Shown here: piece by piece, positions 36,606-47,540 of the stretch
Layout: each line of letters starts with the position of its first letter
How positions within the stretch are numbered: the first letter of the stretch is position 1
DNA from: Boothiomyces macroporosus
Taxonomy: Eukaryota; Chytridiomycota; Chytridiomycetes; Rhizophydiales; Terramycetaceae
Reading direction: 5' to 3'
Assembly (NCBI GenBank): GCA_027604185.1
Contig: JADGKB010000018.1
Span: 1 to 64,000 of the forward strand
Length of the DNA: 64,000 nucleotides
Position numbers and translations under genes: made by a program
Notes under the pieces: model-generated
What the model was told of the DNA's origin: nothing
Databases searched by the model: none
The model's input: only the letters and a program-made list of their open reading frames with translations

Positions 36606-39262
36606 TTATTTGCGAATTGCTTTTAGTACATTTTCGATATTCGCTTTGAGCTGCTTGTTGCCAGAAGACGCTTGAGAGAACCATGAAGTATCAAAGTTAC
36701 GCAGTCTGTGTTAAATAATATTACTTGTCCAGCAATAATGCAGCTTCATCTACATCTAATCTAGAATATTTCTTTGCTTTTATGTTAGCGTTCAAAATAT
36801 CTTCGTATCGCTCCGATTTACCATAAGCAATCAACTAACATTAGATCCTATTACCTGCTTCAGCTCAGTGAATGCATCTTGCACTACATTGTCCTGGAGT
36901 TTCTTGCATGCGCTATCCAAAAATAAAACATCAAAATTAGGTATTGTTTACCATATTCCACAGTTTCCAGAGCTGCAAGTGTAAGATGGTGCAATCCAGG
37001 GTTTAGGATCATCTCCTAATATTAAGCTGGTTTACCTTTATAGCTATCGAAAGATAATCAAAAGTTTCCAAATAAATAACACCTTTAGGCTTTGGAGGTA
37101 GATCGGCCAATGTAGATGTCATCACAGTGTTGAGATATCCAATCAAATCATTCAAAAATGGCGAAGCTTGCCGTCTAGGAGTATTTGACTGCCATTCATA
37201 TTCAATCAAGTCCAAAAAGCTCGCACATTTGCTTTGAATGATTGCTAAAATTCGCTTTTCAGCAACAGTTTTTGTTTCAGCAAACGACCGAGCTGCAGAT
37301 AATGTTACTTTGATATTTCTGGAAGAATACCTACATTAGAGGTGGTTACTTTCGTTCTTGCAAGATATCTTCAAATTGGGAACACGCAGAAACAAAAAAT
37401 TGAACGTTGATCATCAATTGATAAACCACAGATATTCCAGAAGACTCGATTTTTTCATGGTAGGCAGAATTTAGATTAAGCAGCAAGTTTTCCAACGTTT
37501 TCTTCATTAAATCGTCAATTTCATGACTCTGCTGTGAAAATCCATCCGCAAACTTATAAAACCCAAAAATTAGCTCGCGGATATAGCGACAAGTTTGAGG
37601 AAATCCTTTAGAAAAGGGAAGAATTTTGGGAAAGCTAGGATTAGAATCGGGTACATGTCTTTTCTATAGGAAGTGGCAGGGTTTAGAATATCATCAGAAA
37701 TTTGAAAGGCAGACATGATTTCATCTAGTTCATCTGCGTCTTTGATTACCATAGGGCTGTAGTCGTCTTCCTCATTGATGATCTGCATTATCAATTCCGT
37801 GCATTTGGACTTCATCAAATCTGCATACTGGTCCAGAAGAGAAACCATCAAATCCGATAAACTAGTAACATTATACCCATATACTTCCATTGTTTGAATG
37901 AATGAGTTTACGAGCATCTTGATGGACAGGTATAACTCTGGGTTTGTACATTCCATAAATGCTTGGTACAGATTTGCATTCATTTTGTTTGCTGCATTCT
38001 GCCACAAAGTCTCTACACTATTCTTGGATCTGAAATCTACCGTTGTTGCAATTACAGTCGCTTCGATTACGAAAAAGCCTGTTATTTCCTGAATATATCG
38101 CTCTAAGCCAGCCAGATTTCCTGATTTTAAAGAAGCGATAGGTGATGTAAGAATTACTTCAGATTGTAACTATGTTAGACTAGTTTTACTTTTCTGCTTT
38201 CATCAAACTCCAACTTTAGTTGAACTCGTTTGCCCAATACATCGTGTATATGGATACATTGCAATAACGGGGTGAAATCCAACTGAGAAGACTCAGTATC
38301 AATATTGGACACTATGTTATCAATGTTATACTATCATATTCTTCATTCATAGCCATATCAATTGACGCACCCATATTTGCACTTTTTGCCGAGAGTAATG
38401 ATCCTTTTGAATTCAGGATTTCATTTGCCTTGTCCTGTCGCATATTTGTTAAATCCAACGCTAGTTTTCCAATCTTGATTGCTCCGTCTTTTACCCTGAA
38501 CTTAGTAAATGTTACATTGTAAACCAGTCCTTTAAATCATACAGAACTGCTTCTCTGATGGCGTCTTGTACTTGGGGGAGCCATGAAACTAAATAAGAAT
38601 CGTGTTACCGATAAGCTTTGAAAAGGAATAATTGCGAACTAGATTCAAGTGTAATGCTTGCAGCTCTTGGATCATCTAATTAGAGAATTCATACCCTAAT
38701 AGCCGAAAAGTACTTTTTGTTTACAATTTGAATTGCGATTCTGTTGGTAATGTCAAGGACAAATAAACAAGATTGCACTGCTTCCAATGTCAATTCTACA
38801 TTCACTAGCTTCTGTCTGTTTTCAATGAGCTCCCATTTCTGTATTAATCCAATTAAACCTTTTCCAATTGTTTTTTCCCAAACTCTTGGATATCTGCATT
38901 CATTGCTGTTGTTAGGTTAGCATTACCTATGTTAGTAATATCTTGCCGACAATCTTGTCCTTGATTGTGTTGGTTCCTTGCCTAACCTTTAAAAGTTGGT
39001 CAACGCTCTGAACAAATTCTTGATAGTGAAGTCCACACATCTTTTCAATTTCAACTTCCTTCTTTTGAATAAACGATGTCAAGTATTCAGAGAACGCATC
39101 CTGTCTGTTTGACTGAAGCACTTGTTTTACAATGTACGGAATCTGGTCAAATCCATCAAAGGGGGAGGAAGACGTAGTCGCATCTCCTTGGACTAAATCT
39201 CGAACTAATTGATTCAGGTGCGCTTGCTCCTCTCTTGTAATTGGCGGTGGTTGCGTATCCAT
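36606..39262 (-). CDS. SEC15: Exocyst complex subunit Sec15 (14 exons)
   Basis: 799 aa tethering-complex subunit acting at sites of polarised secretion and binding Rab GTPases (Sec4/Rab11 type). N-terminus: FIQKKEVEIEKMCGLHYQEF, VDQLLKVRQGTNTIKDK. Middle: LWQNAANKMNANLYQAF. C-terminus: ILPFSKGFPQTCRYIREL, VLFLDSACKKLQD and FTELKQ. Thirteen introns of 19-20 nt were all placed by frame, and the sum gives an exact codon count close to the usual 800 aa. The first intron needs a GC donor (38927-38946) and one near the C-terminus a TG acceptor (36932-36951). The stop is 31 bp from the lectin stop. Confidence 0.92.
36932..36951 (-). other. Non-canonical 20-nt intron (GT..TG) in SEC15
   Basis: Begins GTAAAC, has CTAAT and ends TTTTG. 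Removal joins ETVEYD to VLFLDSACKKLQD. Using the next AG (19 nt further) would delete the conserved VLFLDS and shift frame. Confidence 0.72.
38927..38946 (-). other. GC-AG 20-nt intron in SEC15
   Basis: Begins GCAAGATATTACTAAC and ends ATAG. Joins IKDKIVG to NANLTTAMNADIQEFGKK. The nearby GT would give a wrong phase. Confidence 0.65.
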
Positions 39263-39460
39263 GTAAAACGCGTTAATTCAGTTGAAATATGTAAAACAAA
39301 TAAAAACAGTCGGAAAGGGTTGGTTTGCGACTCACATATAGATTGCTACGGGATTCCTGAAACAGATGGAGCAATATTGGAACTGTAGTGTTATCGGAAT
39401 CTTGATCGCCATTATTAGAAATCGGCACCGCTCATCTTTGAATCCATCCAGCATTTCACC

Positions 39461-39886
39461 ATGAACATTCTCAGACAACTTGGTTTCAAAAAAATGGAAA
39501 TTCAATCAGAAATTGCAGACAGAAAATTCCAACTTGAACTTTTAAAGAACGAAATCAAAACCAGGATAAAGCAAGATTACAAAAAGAATGTCAAAGAGCA
39601 GTTTCCGCCAGAAGTGCTTGCACTGTCGATCAAGGATTTTATCGAGAATTATGGTGGCTCTGTGGAGAAATACCACAAGAAGCACACTCGCCAGAGCCGA
39701 AGGATTACTATTCAGCAAGACCAGGGAGTGGATTTGGCTATCATGCTACCAAAAGACGTAGATCGGGAATCTGAAGAGGAGCATGAACTGGAATCGCTGT
39801 CGAAAGAAGATTTGTTAAAGTTGCAGGAATCACTCCGTGCCGCTGAAGAAAAGACTAGGCGGCTACTGGCAAATTTTGGAATGTAA
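39461..39886 (+). CDS. Coiled-coil protein, possibly Borealin/Nbl1-like
   Basis: 141 aa, single exon, first ATG. The N-terminal half is a charged helix (IQSEIADRKFQLELLKNEIK, RIKQDYKKNVKEQF) followed by PPEVLALSIKDFIENYGG. This layout, a helix of E..xR...L then a short proline-led segment, is reminiscent of the Borealin/Nbl1 N-terminal domain of the chromosomal passenger complex, but the match is weak. The C-terminal half is basic and then acidic (ESEEEHELESLSKED). No membrane segment. Function unproven. Confidence 0.6.
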   Translation: MNILRQLGFKKMEIQSEIADRKFQLELLKNEIKTRIKQDYKKNVKEQFPPEVLALSIKDFIENYGGSVEKYHKKHTRQSRRITIQQDQGVDLAIMLPKDVDRESEEEHELESLSKEDLLKLQESLRAAEEKTRRLLANFGM

Positions 39887-39913
39887 ACCCTTACTTTAAA
39901 TAATTACTTTATT

Positions 39914-40206
39914 TCAGTCTTTTTTCAATTCATCAAATCGAGAGTATGGTACACTTTCAGGATACTTCCTAGGAGGCTCTTTCCCTTCCTCCGCCATCAT
40001 GCACTTGAACAGTACAGGAATTGGAGTAAAGTCAAACTTGTATTGGATTCCGTACACTACGTCGTCCAAGTATTTTGCGCACCTGTGAGGTTTAATTCTC
40101 TTCATTTGTTTATCGAATGATCCTGGTCCAAATCTGAGTCAGAGTTCCATTACCTTGCGTCTATTTTCTCTCTTTGTTTTTGTATTTCTTTTTCCAGCTC
40201 AGACAT
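39914..40206 (-). CDS. Small conserved-looking protein of unknown function, two exons
   Basis: 90 aa. Exon 1 codes MSELEKEIQKQREKIDAR and a 20-nt intron joins it to FGPGSFDKQMKRIKPHRCAK, then YLDDVVYGIQYKFDFTPIPV and a polar tail ending DELKKD. The clean splice and high charge speak for a real gene. I do not recognise the family. It has no signal peptide or membrane span and two Cys only. Convergent with the coiled-coil gene, stops 27 bp apart. Confidence 0.7.
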
Positions 40207-40739
40207 GGCAAAAATTTTTGTTCAATTCCAATACTTTTGGGGTGTTATTGACTCCAATGCAATGTGAGATTGGAATCAAAAGCCAATGGCGGTATTATAT
40301 GTTGATCTAATTTCATATATCCGCTACGGGGATACAGTTTAGGGGGTTCTAATGGTGTGTAATGTGCCATTCCTCTTATGCAAGTTCACTTGACGTGAAA
40401 TCACAATCGAATATGAAAGATGAATTCCATCATGAAAGAGAGGTGTATACTCTAATTGCCAAAAATTCTATAGTGTGTATCACAAACTGTTCGGACTTCA
40501 CCATAGAAATGTACCGAGCTACGAGATTTTCTATCGTTATATTAGAGTGAACCATAATTATCAACTATAGACTGTTTTCTATAGTTGAATTAACGCTATC
40601 TTCCTAGTTATAGCCACCTGGTAAAAGCACTACCACTTCTTACAGCCATATAGCCTAGGTGATCCCTGACAATTGCCAGCCATTTCCGGGAATAGGAATA
40701 TGCTTGAAAAAAGCGCTACAGCCTGCTCCCGACACTTGA
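40207..40739. other. Intergenic before the HMG cluster
   Basis: About 530 bp with no supported gene. It ends with the HMG1 promoter; TTGAAAAAAGCGCTACAGCC at 40704-40723 resembles a motif before HMG6. Confidence 0.5.
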
Positions 40740-40773
40740 TATAAATGCCATCCACGCAACTAACGACTTCAAA

Positions 40774-41430
40774 ATGACCAATCAGCCAAAGAAACCTTAC
40801 AATAGCTTTTTCCAATATAGAAAAGTAAAGAAACATGAAATAAGGGAAAAGTACAACATCAACAAGAGTCATGAACTAAATAGAAAGATTGGAGAGCTTT
40901 GGGCAAAGGAACCACCTCATGTCAAGGAATACTATCAACAACTATCTCTGCAAGAACATGAGAAATTCAAAAAAATGTATCCAGACTACGACTGGCAGCC
41001 ATGGAAATCCAAACAAACAATACCAATAGTCAAATCTGCTCGTCTATCACAGAAAAAGAATGAACAGAACCCAGTAAAGTCCAGGAAAGCATCCCTTGCG
41101 AGATTGGATTTACCATCTATTTTGGAATCAACGACACCTGTTAATGAAGAAAGCCCAAAGTCAATGTCTCAATCCAGCCCGATACCAATTGAACCTAGAA
41201 TTAGGACACCTATACTCTTTCCAAAGATTTCTGAAGATGTCTATGAAGCTACCAAATTAGATAATGCGTTTGATTTTGGCCAAATGGTTGGCTTTTTTCA
41301 ACCATCCAGTATTTCCGGTGTGGAAAGCCATCCAAACAAAATGAATGATGAAATTGGTGAATTCAACCATTCGACTTTCCTTCAATATTCAGCTACGATT
41401 TCTCCATTGTCAAACGAGCACGGCTTTTGA
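40774..41430 (+). CDS. HMG-box protein 1 of the cluster
   Basis: 218 aa, intronless. The box (about residues 5-75) reads KKPYNSFFQYRKVKKHEIRE, NKSHELNRKIGELWAKEP and ends YPDYDWQPWK; it is MATA_HMG/Sox-like. A Ser/Pro-rich linker leads to the shared tail motif ISEDVYEATKLD at about residue 150 and an acidic/aromatic end. TATAAAT at 40740-40746, 28 bp before the ATG. HMG boxes bend DNA; a regulatory role in the nucleus is inferred. NSFF and WQPW positions are intact. Confidence 0.92.
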   Translation: MTNQPKKPYNSFFQYRKVKKHEIREKYNINKSHELNRKIGELWAKEPPHVKEYYQQLSLQEHEKFKKMYPDYDWQPWKSKQTIPIVKSARLSQKKNEQNPVKSRKASLARLDLPSILESTTPVNEESPKSMSQSSPIPIEPRIRTPILFPKISEDVYEATKLDNAFDFGQMVGFFQPSSISGVESHPNKMNDEIGEFNHSTFLQYSATISPLSNEHGF

Positions 41431-41914
41431 TCTCTGTCATATAGGGTTGCTTAAATCTAAATGTAAATAATAAACGATTTTCAATAATCACAAACTTTAA
41501 AGGTGGAAGGGCAATCCATCACTGCAATTATTAGAGCTATTCAACTGAATGCTATGTTGTGCAACTTCACTGTATTTGCACCCCTTCTCTCTATTTGAAC
41601 AAATCCCTTAAAGGTGTGTCAGAATAAAGAAAGAATATCCACCTGACATAGTTTGCCTACCCATTTCAACAACCTCCCTGTTAAAACAAAATGATACGGA
41701 TCGGTGTTTACTTTTGTGTTCACAAGATGAAACTCCAAAAAGCAAATTTTCCCTGGTCCCCGGAGATCAGGGTTTGTTTAAAATGGAAACGTAAAGAAGA
41801 TGGCGGTGTTGTGCTTATTCGGAAATATAAAAACAACGCCTGCAGGGACCAAATTTAAGCGGCAGGGCACAAAGTATACCGCAAAGTATAAAAAACTAGG
41901 CTAAAATACGTTCA

Positions 41915-42385
41915 ATGTCCAATCAACCCATTCAGAAACCACTAAACAGCTTTTTTCTATATCGCAGGTCAAAGAAGGAAGAAATTTGCCGCAAGTACAA
42001 GATCAGAAAGAGCCATGAAGTTAGTAGTAAGGCTGCTGAAATGTGGGCAAAGGAAAGTCAAGAAGTGAAAGATTATTTTCAGCACATTTCTCTTCAATCT
42101 CACGATGAATTCAAAGTCCTTCATCCAGACTATGATTGGCAGCCGTGGATAGACAAGAGTCGAAAGAGCAAATACAAAGCTGCTAAAGGTTTGCCCTTAT
42201 CACCTGTACACACACCAATCGCTGGATCGATTCCTCCTGGAGTATCGCTGGATGTATATGAAGCCACTTTACTCGAAAATGACAGTTCATTTTTGTCAAA
42301 CAAAACTATATCTCAAGGCCCTAGCTCTGAAGACGGATTTGACTCACTGCTGTCTCCAGCGCTGTCCAGCTGCGATATTTTATAA
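41915..42385 (+). CDS. HMG-box protein 2 of the cluster
   Basis: 156 aa, intronless. Box: QKPLNSFFLYRRSKKEEICR, RKSHEVSSKAAEMWAKES, VKDYFQHISLQSHDEF and HPDYDWQPW. Tail motif VSLDVYEATLLEND, then a Ser-rich end with LLSPALSSCDIL. TATAAAAA at 41887-41894, 21 bp before the ATG. The shortest full-length member; the linker between box and tail motif is only about 30 residues. Confidence 0.92.
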   Translation: MSNQPIQKPLNSFFLYRRSKKEEICRKYKIRKSHEVSSKAAEMWAKESQEVKDYFQHISLQSHDEFKVLHPDYDWQPWIDKSRKSKYKAAKGLPLSPVHTPIAGSIPPGVSLDVYEATLLENDSSFLSNKTISQGPSSEDGFDSLLSPALSSCDIL

Positions 42386-43190
42386 ATAAATTATGGTCAC
42401 AAAGATCAATTCTTTGAATAACAAGCCTTTCAATTGGCATATCTTTGCAAATTATTCCGCTATTTCACAGATACCACCACTGCGCACTTTTTTCTTCAAC
42501 GTGGTGCAGTGCAGACGACTGGTGGCTTAGGCCCCACTTTACGAATTTTGCCCGACGATCTGGGACTGACCGTTTTGAAAAAAATTGTATTAAAAGAGTA
42601 ATATTTGAATAGTCTTTGAAAATTATAATTCAAAGGATTTCGACTGTGTTTTTTGGAGGCAGTTGAACGTAATCCACCGATTACATTTATGACTCACCGT
42701 TATTGAGTGAAACTAAAAACACAAAAACTGTGGGCTCAAAATAATTAATCACAAGGATGTTTGAGTATCCTAATTTGGAAACTGATTACTCTATCAATTT
42801 CCAATCTTTTTCACCATATATTATTTGCCAAGGGGTCGAATTTAGCCGTCTTGAAGTCTTTTGAAAAAATTAATATACCGACTAGTTATCGCTACAAGAA
42901 TTACGAATTGATACCACAGTGCCTTGCTCTTATTTTACCATATTTAAAAATCAGTGTACTTTTTTTTGGGCTCATTAACGTACATTTTTAAGACTTGAAT
43001 GCTACATCTATTTAATAACCCTTAATTGGTAACCGTAAAAATAGCAGTAGCCATTGTTTCCATTGATTGGTGGATATTCCGTAGCTTCACCACAAAATGT
43101 GTGTGACGTGAATCAATGGTGGGGGTGAAAGATTGTAATTAATAAAGCATTGAAAGAGATCCCGAGAAATAATACTTTACTGTCTTTTGC
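42386..43190. other. Intergenic within the HMG cluster
   Basis: About 800 bp, AT-rich. Short frames near 42757 and 42761-42991 resemble nothing. No relic box detected by eye. Confidence 0.5.
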
Positions 43191-43228
43191 TATATAAACC
43201 AACGCATATCGAGCAGCTTAAATACCAA

Positions 43229-43747
43229 ATGGCTATGACACAGCTACCACTTAAATACTATTCACAATGCTTTTCGTTTAATTCCAAGGATAACCTTGAG
43301 GAAAGAGCCCGTCTAGATAGCATTCAAAAACCACTCAACAGTTTCTTCCTTTATATTCGAGCGAAAAGAGATGACATTGCAAAGGACTACAAGATACACA
43401 AAAGTCATGAAATAACAAAAAAGGCGGCGGAATTATGGAGCAAAGAGAGCAAGGATGTCAAGCAACGTTTTAGAAAAATGTCGATTGATACTCACACAAA
43501 GTTTAAAGAGATGCTATCCTCAAGAGTGAAATCAGGAGCTACTAAAGGTTCTATCCAAAAGAAAACAAGGATTCTGCTACCCGCTACATTGTGCAAGGAA
43601 AAGTCTTACCATAGACTGTACTACCTAAGTCGACATATCGGATTCGTTTCTGCTGATGTTTATGAGGCTACAAGATTGGATAGTGATATCCAGGAAGACG
43701 AGTGTTTAGGCTCTCCAACACCAACGAATATTTCAGTAGGATGCTGA
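43229..43747 (+). CDS. HMG-box protein 3, box lacks the third-helix end
   Basis: 172 aa, intronless; starts below TATATAAA (43191-43198). N-terminal YYSQCFSFNS is shared with HMG4. Box: QKPLNSFFLYIRAKRDDIAK, HKSHEITKKAAELWSKES, VKQRFRKMSIDTHTKFKEM, after which the PDYDWQPW segment is missing and replaced by a basic Ser/Lys stretch. Tail motif VSADVYEATRLDSD is perfect, ending GSPTPTNISVGC. Loss of the WQPW end could alter DNA binding. Two possible start ATGs, 43229 and 43235. Confidence 0.88.
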   Translation: MAMTQLPLKYYSQCFSFNSKDNLEERARLDSIQKPLNSFFLYIRAKRDDIAKDYKIHKSHEITKKAAELWSKESKDVKQRFRKMSIDTHTKFKEMLSSRVKSGATKGSIQKKTRILLPATLCKEKSYHRLYYLSRHIGFVSADVYEATRLDSDIQEDECLGSPTPTNISVGC

Positions 43748-44572
43748 ACCCACTTTCTATTTAAATTATAATAAAACTCTAGTGCTATCATTTGTTACAA
43801 GATTGTCTCCTTGAGTGTTAAAAACTAAGTTTAATAGCGGTGTTTGAAAGCAGTTTGGAATTCTAAAGACTCGATTGATCATTCAATTTACTTGCAAGTG
43901 ATGCTTAGTGAATCAAAGAGACCTCGAGTCTAATGCATGGTGCGGAAATTTGTTGGATTTAGTGATCACAAAAAGTCTGTGCTACATCCTTTGTCTAATG
44001 AGCCCAGATATGAATGTGATTCAATCAGTTTACCCCGACCTCAAATCACTACTGCATTCCCGGATTGCAATCGGACGCCAAGATCTAATGTTCATGGCAT
44101 GAGCTTCCAAATTTTTTTGAGGAAAAAGCTGAAACCCCGCAGGAACCTGATTTGAGTTCCCACACCTTATCACAAATCAATAATTAAGGATTTGCTGTGG
44201 GAAAAGTGTGTAGTCCTTATATCTTGGCTGATATTGGTGTTTTTTATCAACATCACTCGATTCCTTCTGCGAGCCAACTCTGACAAGAATGTCGTGGATG
44301 ATTATTCCTTGGAGTCAGAAGGCTGTTCAAAGACCTCTTTCATTACTTTGTGACATTGAAAACGTGATACTTTACCAGCCGTTCCCAATTATAATATACA
44401 CACCTTAGGAAAATTAAGTGTTAATCGCAGGCCGATAGATACATGAACCTAATCAAAAATCATATTTCGTACACGAGGCCCTTCAGTTCACAAGACTGTG
44501 GTTTCAATAGTAGGAAAAAGACTAGGAAGCGTGGCTAACGGACCCGAGAAAAAAACTCGACATTCCGAAGCA
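43748..44572. other. Intergenic within the HMG cluster, one unsupported ORF
   Basis: About 820 bp. An ATG-led frame of 72 codons (43937-44155) has basic, Pro-rich content but no resemblance to HMG proteins. I do not call it a gene. Confidence 0.45.
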
Positions 44573-44611
44573 TATAAACCCGCAAATAATTTGTCCACCG
44601 ATATCAGTACC

Positions 44612-45133
44612 ATGCCAGATCATTCTCTGCACTTTTACTCGCAATGTTTTTCATTCAGTAGCGCTAGCGGGTCTGGAAAACAGTCTGAAATGCATAAACC
44701 TTTAAATAGCTTTTTCTTATATAGAAAGGACAAGAAACAACAGATAATCAAGGAATATGGGATTAAAAAGAGTCATGAAATTAGCAAGAAGGCAGCTGAG
44801 CTGTGGGCTAAAGAATCACAGCAAGTAAAGGAACGCTACAAAAAAACGTCCCATGAAGAGCACTTTAAATTTAAACAGCAGTTCCCGGAATATGACTGGC
44901 AACCATGGCTAGCACGTAAAGGACAACTGAAACGCAGGAATGGAGCAAAACCTCCAACATGGCCATCCAATATACCTTTTGACGAGTGGTACTTGTACGC
45001 ACCAGCAGCAAAAGTATCTCCAGATGTCTATGAAGCTACCCGCTTGGATTTTGAATATGATATTGAAGATGGAGGCAGCTTAACTTCACCAACGCTTTCG
45101 TTCAAGTCGATTGGCTCACCAGTTTATTGTTGA
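44612..45133 (+). CDS. HMG-box protein 4 of the cluster
   Basis: 173 aa, intronless. TATAAA at 44573-44578 sets the start at MPDHSLHF rather than the longer upstream frame. N-terminal FYSQCFSFSS is shared with HMG3. Box: HKPLNSFFLYRKDKKQQIIK, KKSHEISKKAAELWAKES, VKERYKKTSHEEHFKFK, FPEYDWQPW. Tail motif VSPDVYEATRLDFE, then an acidic stretch and SPTLSFKSIGSPVYC. Tail-to-tail with HMG5. Confidence 0.92.
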   Translation: MPDHSLHFYSQCFSFSSASGSGKQSEMHKPLNSFFLYRKDKKQQIIKEYGIKKSHEISKKAAELWAKESQQVKERYKKTSHEEHFKFKQQFPEYDWQPWLARKGQLKRRNGAKPPTWPSNIPFDEWYLYAPAAKVSPDVYEATRLDFEYDIEDGGSLTSPTLSFKSIGSPVYC

Positions 45134-45306
45134 CTAATCAACTTTTCACCAAACTAACTTATTTCAATAAACAATAACTTTTTTCTTTGCTACTCGTTTC
45201 AATTGAACGAGTCATTAGTAATCAATCGCAAAACGTTTGTGTGCCCAAGTCTGGGACACCATTTGTGAGTAATTACATTCATTTATTTTACATAATCAAC
45301 AGTTCC

Positions 45307-45912
45307 CTAATAATCTTGCTCGAAATCAAGGGCAGAAAAGTCAAATGAGGTTGTAGATACTGGAGAGCCATTACATCCTACAAACAACCCGCTGGCATTA
45401 ACTGGGGAATCAAATATGTTTGGGTCAGTGAACTCTGCGAAATCAATGTCAGAGTCTAATTTGGCTGCTTCGTATACATCAGGAGAAACTCTATAGGCAC
45501 CGGAATTCATTATGCCATCTAAATGAAAGGCATATAAAGATTCTGAAGATTTGGATATCCGAAGGTGAGTTTGAGTTGGCGCTGTAGCAACCAAAGGTGC
45601 AGATCTACGCTTGCTATTAGGAGATTTAGGAATCATATGAGGTAATTTGGGAGATTTGCTTTTGGAATCCCTTTTCCAAGGTTGCCAATCATAGTCTGGA
45701 TATAACTCTTTAAATTTGTTGTGTTCATCCATGGAAACTTGTTGAAAATAATCCCTGACTTGTTTACTCTCGCTTGCCCATAGCTCTGCTGCCTTTCTAC
45801 TGATTTCGTGACTCTTTGTAATGTTGTATTTCTCTACAATCTCTTGTTTCTTTGCCTTTCGATAGTGAAAGAAGCTATTTAGAGGTTTTTTTGGTTCTGA
45901 AGAGGTGTTCAT
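45307..45912 (-). CDS. HMG-box protein 5 of the cluster
   Basis: 201 aa, intronless. Box: KKPLNSFFHYRKAKKQEIVE, TKSHEISRKAAELWASES, VRDYFQQVSMDEHNKFKE, YPDYDWQPWK. A Ser/Pro/Lys linker follows, then VSPDVYEAAKLDSD and an acidic end with NGSPVSTTSFDFS. Closest to HMG6 by box (FFHYRKAKKQEIV) and by the GSPVST.SFD tail. TATA element (TATAAA on the minus strand) at 45946-45951. Confidence 0.93.
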   Translation of the reverse strand: MNTSSEPKKPLNSFFHYRKAKKQEIVEKYNITKSHEISRKAAELWASESKQVRDYFQQVSMDEHNKFKELYPDYDWQPWKRDSKSKSPKLPHMIPKSPNSKRRSAPLVATAPTQTHLRISKSSESLYAFHLDGIMNSGAYRVSPDVYEAAKLDSDIDFAEFTDPNIFDSPVNASGLFVGCNGSPVSTTSFDFSALDFEQDY

Positions 45913-45951
45913 GGGTATGACATTTCCGTATCTTGCTGTTGTGCATTTATA

Positions 45952-47488
45952 CCAGGTAGCACATGGGGGTTGCTCTTTTGCTGGCTATGTGCTCCTTTGG
46001 AATATCAGCATTTTCGGGGATCTCTCCCCGCCTGCGGCTCTTCACTCAATTTCACTAAAGAGAAGGGGGATGCATTCGGAAATAGTTTCGCTTCCTATTT
46101 AGGGGTACAAGTATAAATGGACCAAAGAATTGGATCACTAAAATGTAAAATAAATACTTTCGAGTCATCCAACTATGTTGGTTCAACGCAGATTTGACAA
46201 GTGGCAGTATCTTACGATGGCTCTAAATAGAGTGAAATACTGATAGGACGACTGTTCAAAGTACGAGATTCAAGATGTTTTATGATTCAACAAGCGGTAG
46301 TCGTAATCCTTTAATACAAATAAATCAATTCAAAATAAAGTCTATCTCTTGTAGGATATCCCAATGCAGATTTTAGACCACTGCCCAGTCAGTTCAGTCG
46401 TTTCAAGTACCAAAAGCATTCTCCTTGACCGTTTCTGTTATATATGCTACACAGCCAGTATTAGTTCCATGTATTTTTTCAAAGAGTTACAGCCACAACG
46501 CGTGCAAAATACTCCAACAATGCCTATCAAAGGGGATAGCAATACCTTTCTGGCTGTGTGCTAAATATAAAAGCACAAAAGTTCCGCCCATGTCCCTTTT
46601 GTCAGTTTGCAGGATTATTGGTTGACAAGAATAATGGAAAAGGTAGCGCAATCCAACGCTGGATGGTATTGATTGTAAATTGGAGATTATACTATTACTG
46701 GATATTAATTCAAGTAGGACGGTTATAGTGATCACTGGATCCAGAGTCAAAATCTATTATGTGGATTACAGATTTAATGATTCTTGTATGCCAAGTAAAT
46801 GGGTGTGACCAATGTGCAACAAGCGCTGGTTTATATCAAAAGTTTACTGTTAAAACTAATTGAACGTTTTTTCATACCTAATACTCTTGAATCACAGCAG
46901 CCTTTATAACCAACTAGATAATCAGGATTATGCTGAAATGATCTGTTGGATTGTCATACTTGAAAGTATTCGTTTTCAATTCCGCTTCATTACCAACAAT
47001 ATAAATCCCTTGAAAAAGAATTTTCACCATGAAGGAATTTACAGGAGATATGATAGACATTCAAGTTTCATACTAATTGAATTCAATTTTTCATTTTGAT
47101 TCCTGCAAAGGAATGTCCGAATATTTAAACACTGAGACGAATGAGTGAAAGCTTCTGCTGGCCAGAATGACACTCTTTTATATTTCCATTCTGTGTAACA
47201 AAGTCTTATCTGTAACAAAGTCTTATCAAAGTCTTCCAAGCATACCTTTCAACGATTGAACGTGCATCCTTTCTGATTGAAAACAAGAAATAAAATCCTT
47301 TACGAGTAACTTCCGAATACGCACCCCTGGTATTAATTTCGTGTTTGAAAGGATAAAAGCATTCTCTTCACAGCCATTGAGGGCCACCAACTCCCCTGGC
47401 CCCGGAAATTTCGAAGCGCCGAAATCAATATGGACTATTTTTTCAAAGACACTACAGCCAACTTAGCATATCCACAATGCGGTTCGAC
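45952..47488. other. 1.5-kb gap in the HMG cluster with a possible orphan promoter
   Basis: No intact gene. At 46473-46494 is a near copy of the HMG6 upstream motif (TTTTTTCAAAG..., TACAGCC). A TATAAAAG element follows at about 46566 and then an ATG with only an 11-codon frame. This could be the remnant promoter of a lost family member; no box relic is seen. Confidence 0.4.
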
Positions 47489-47540
47489 TATAAAATGTTC
47501 ATCCACGGTTTCATGACCCACAAATCGAGTGTAAAGTAAT

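Noticed and set aside
42757..42991. Possible gene in an HMG-cluster gap
   Set aside because: Short overlapping frames with no homology, no promoter and AT-driven composition.
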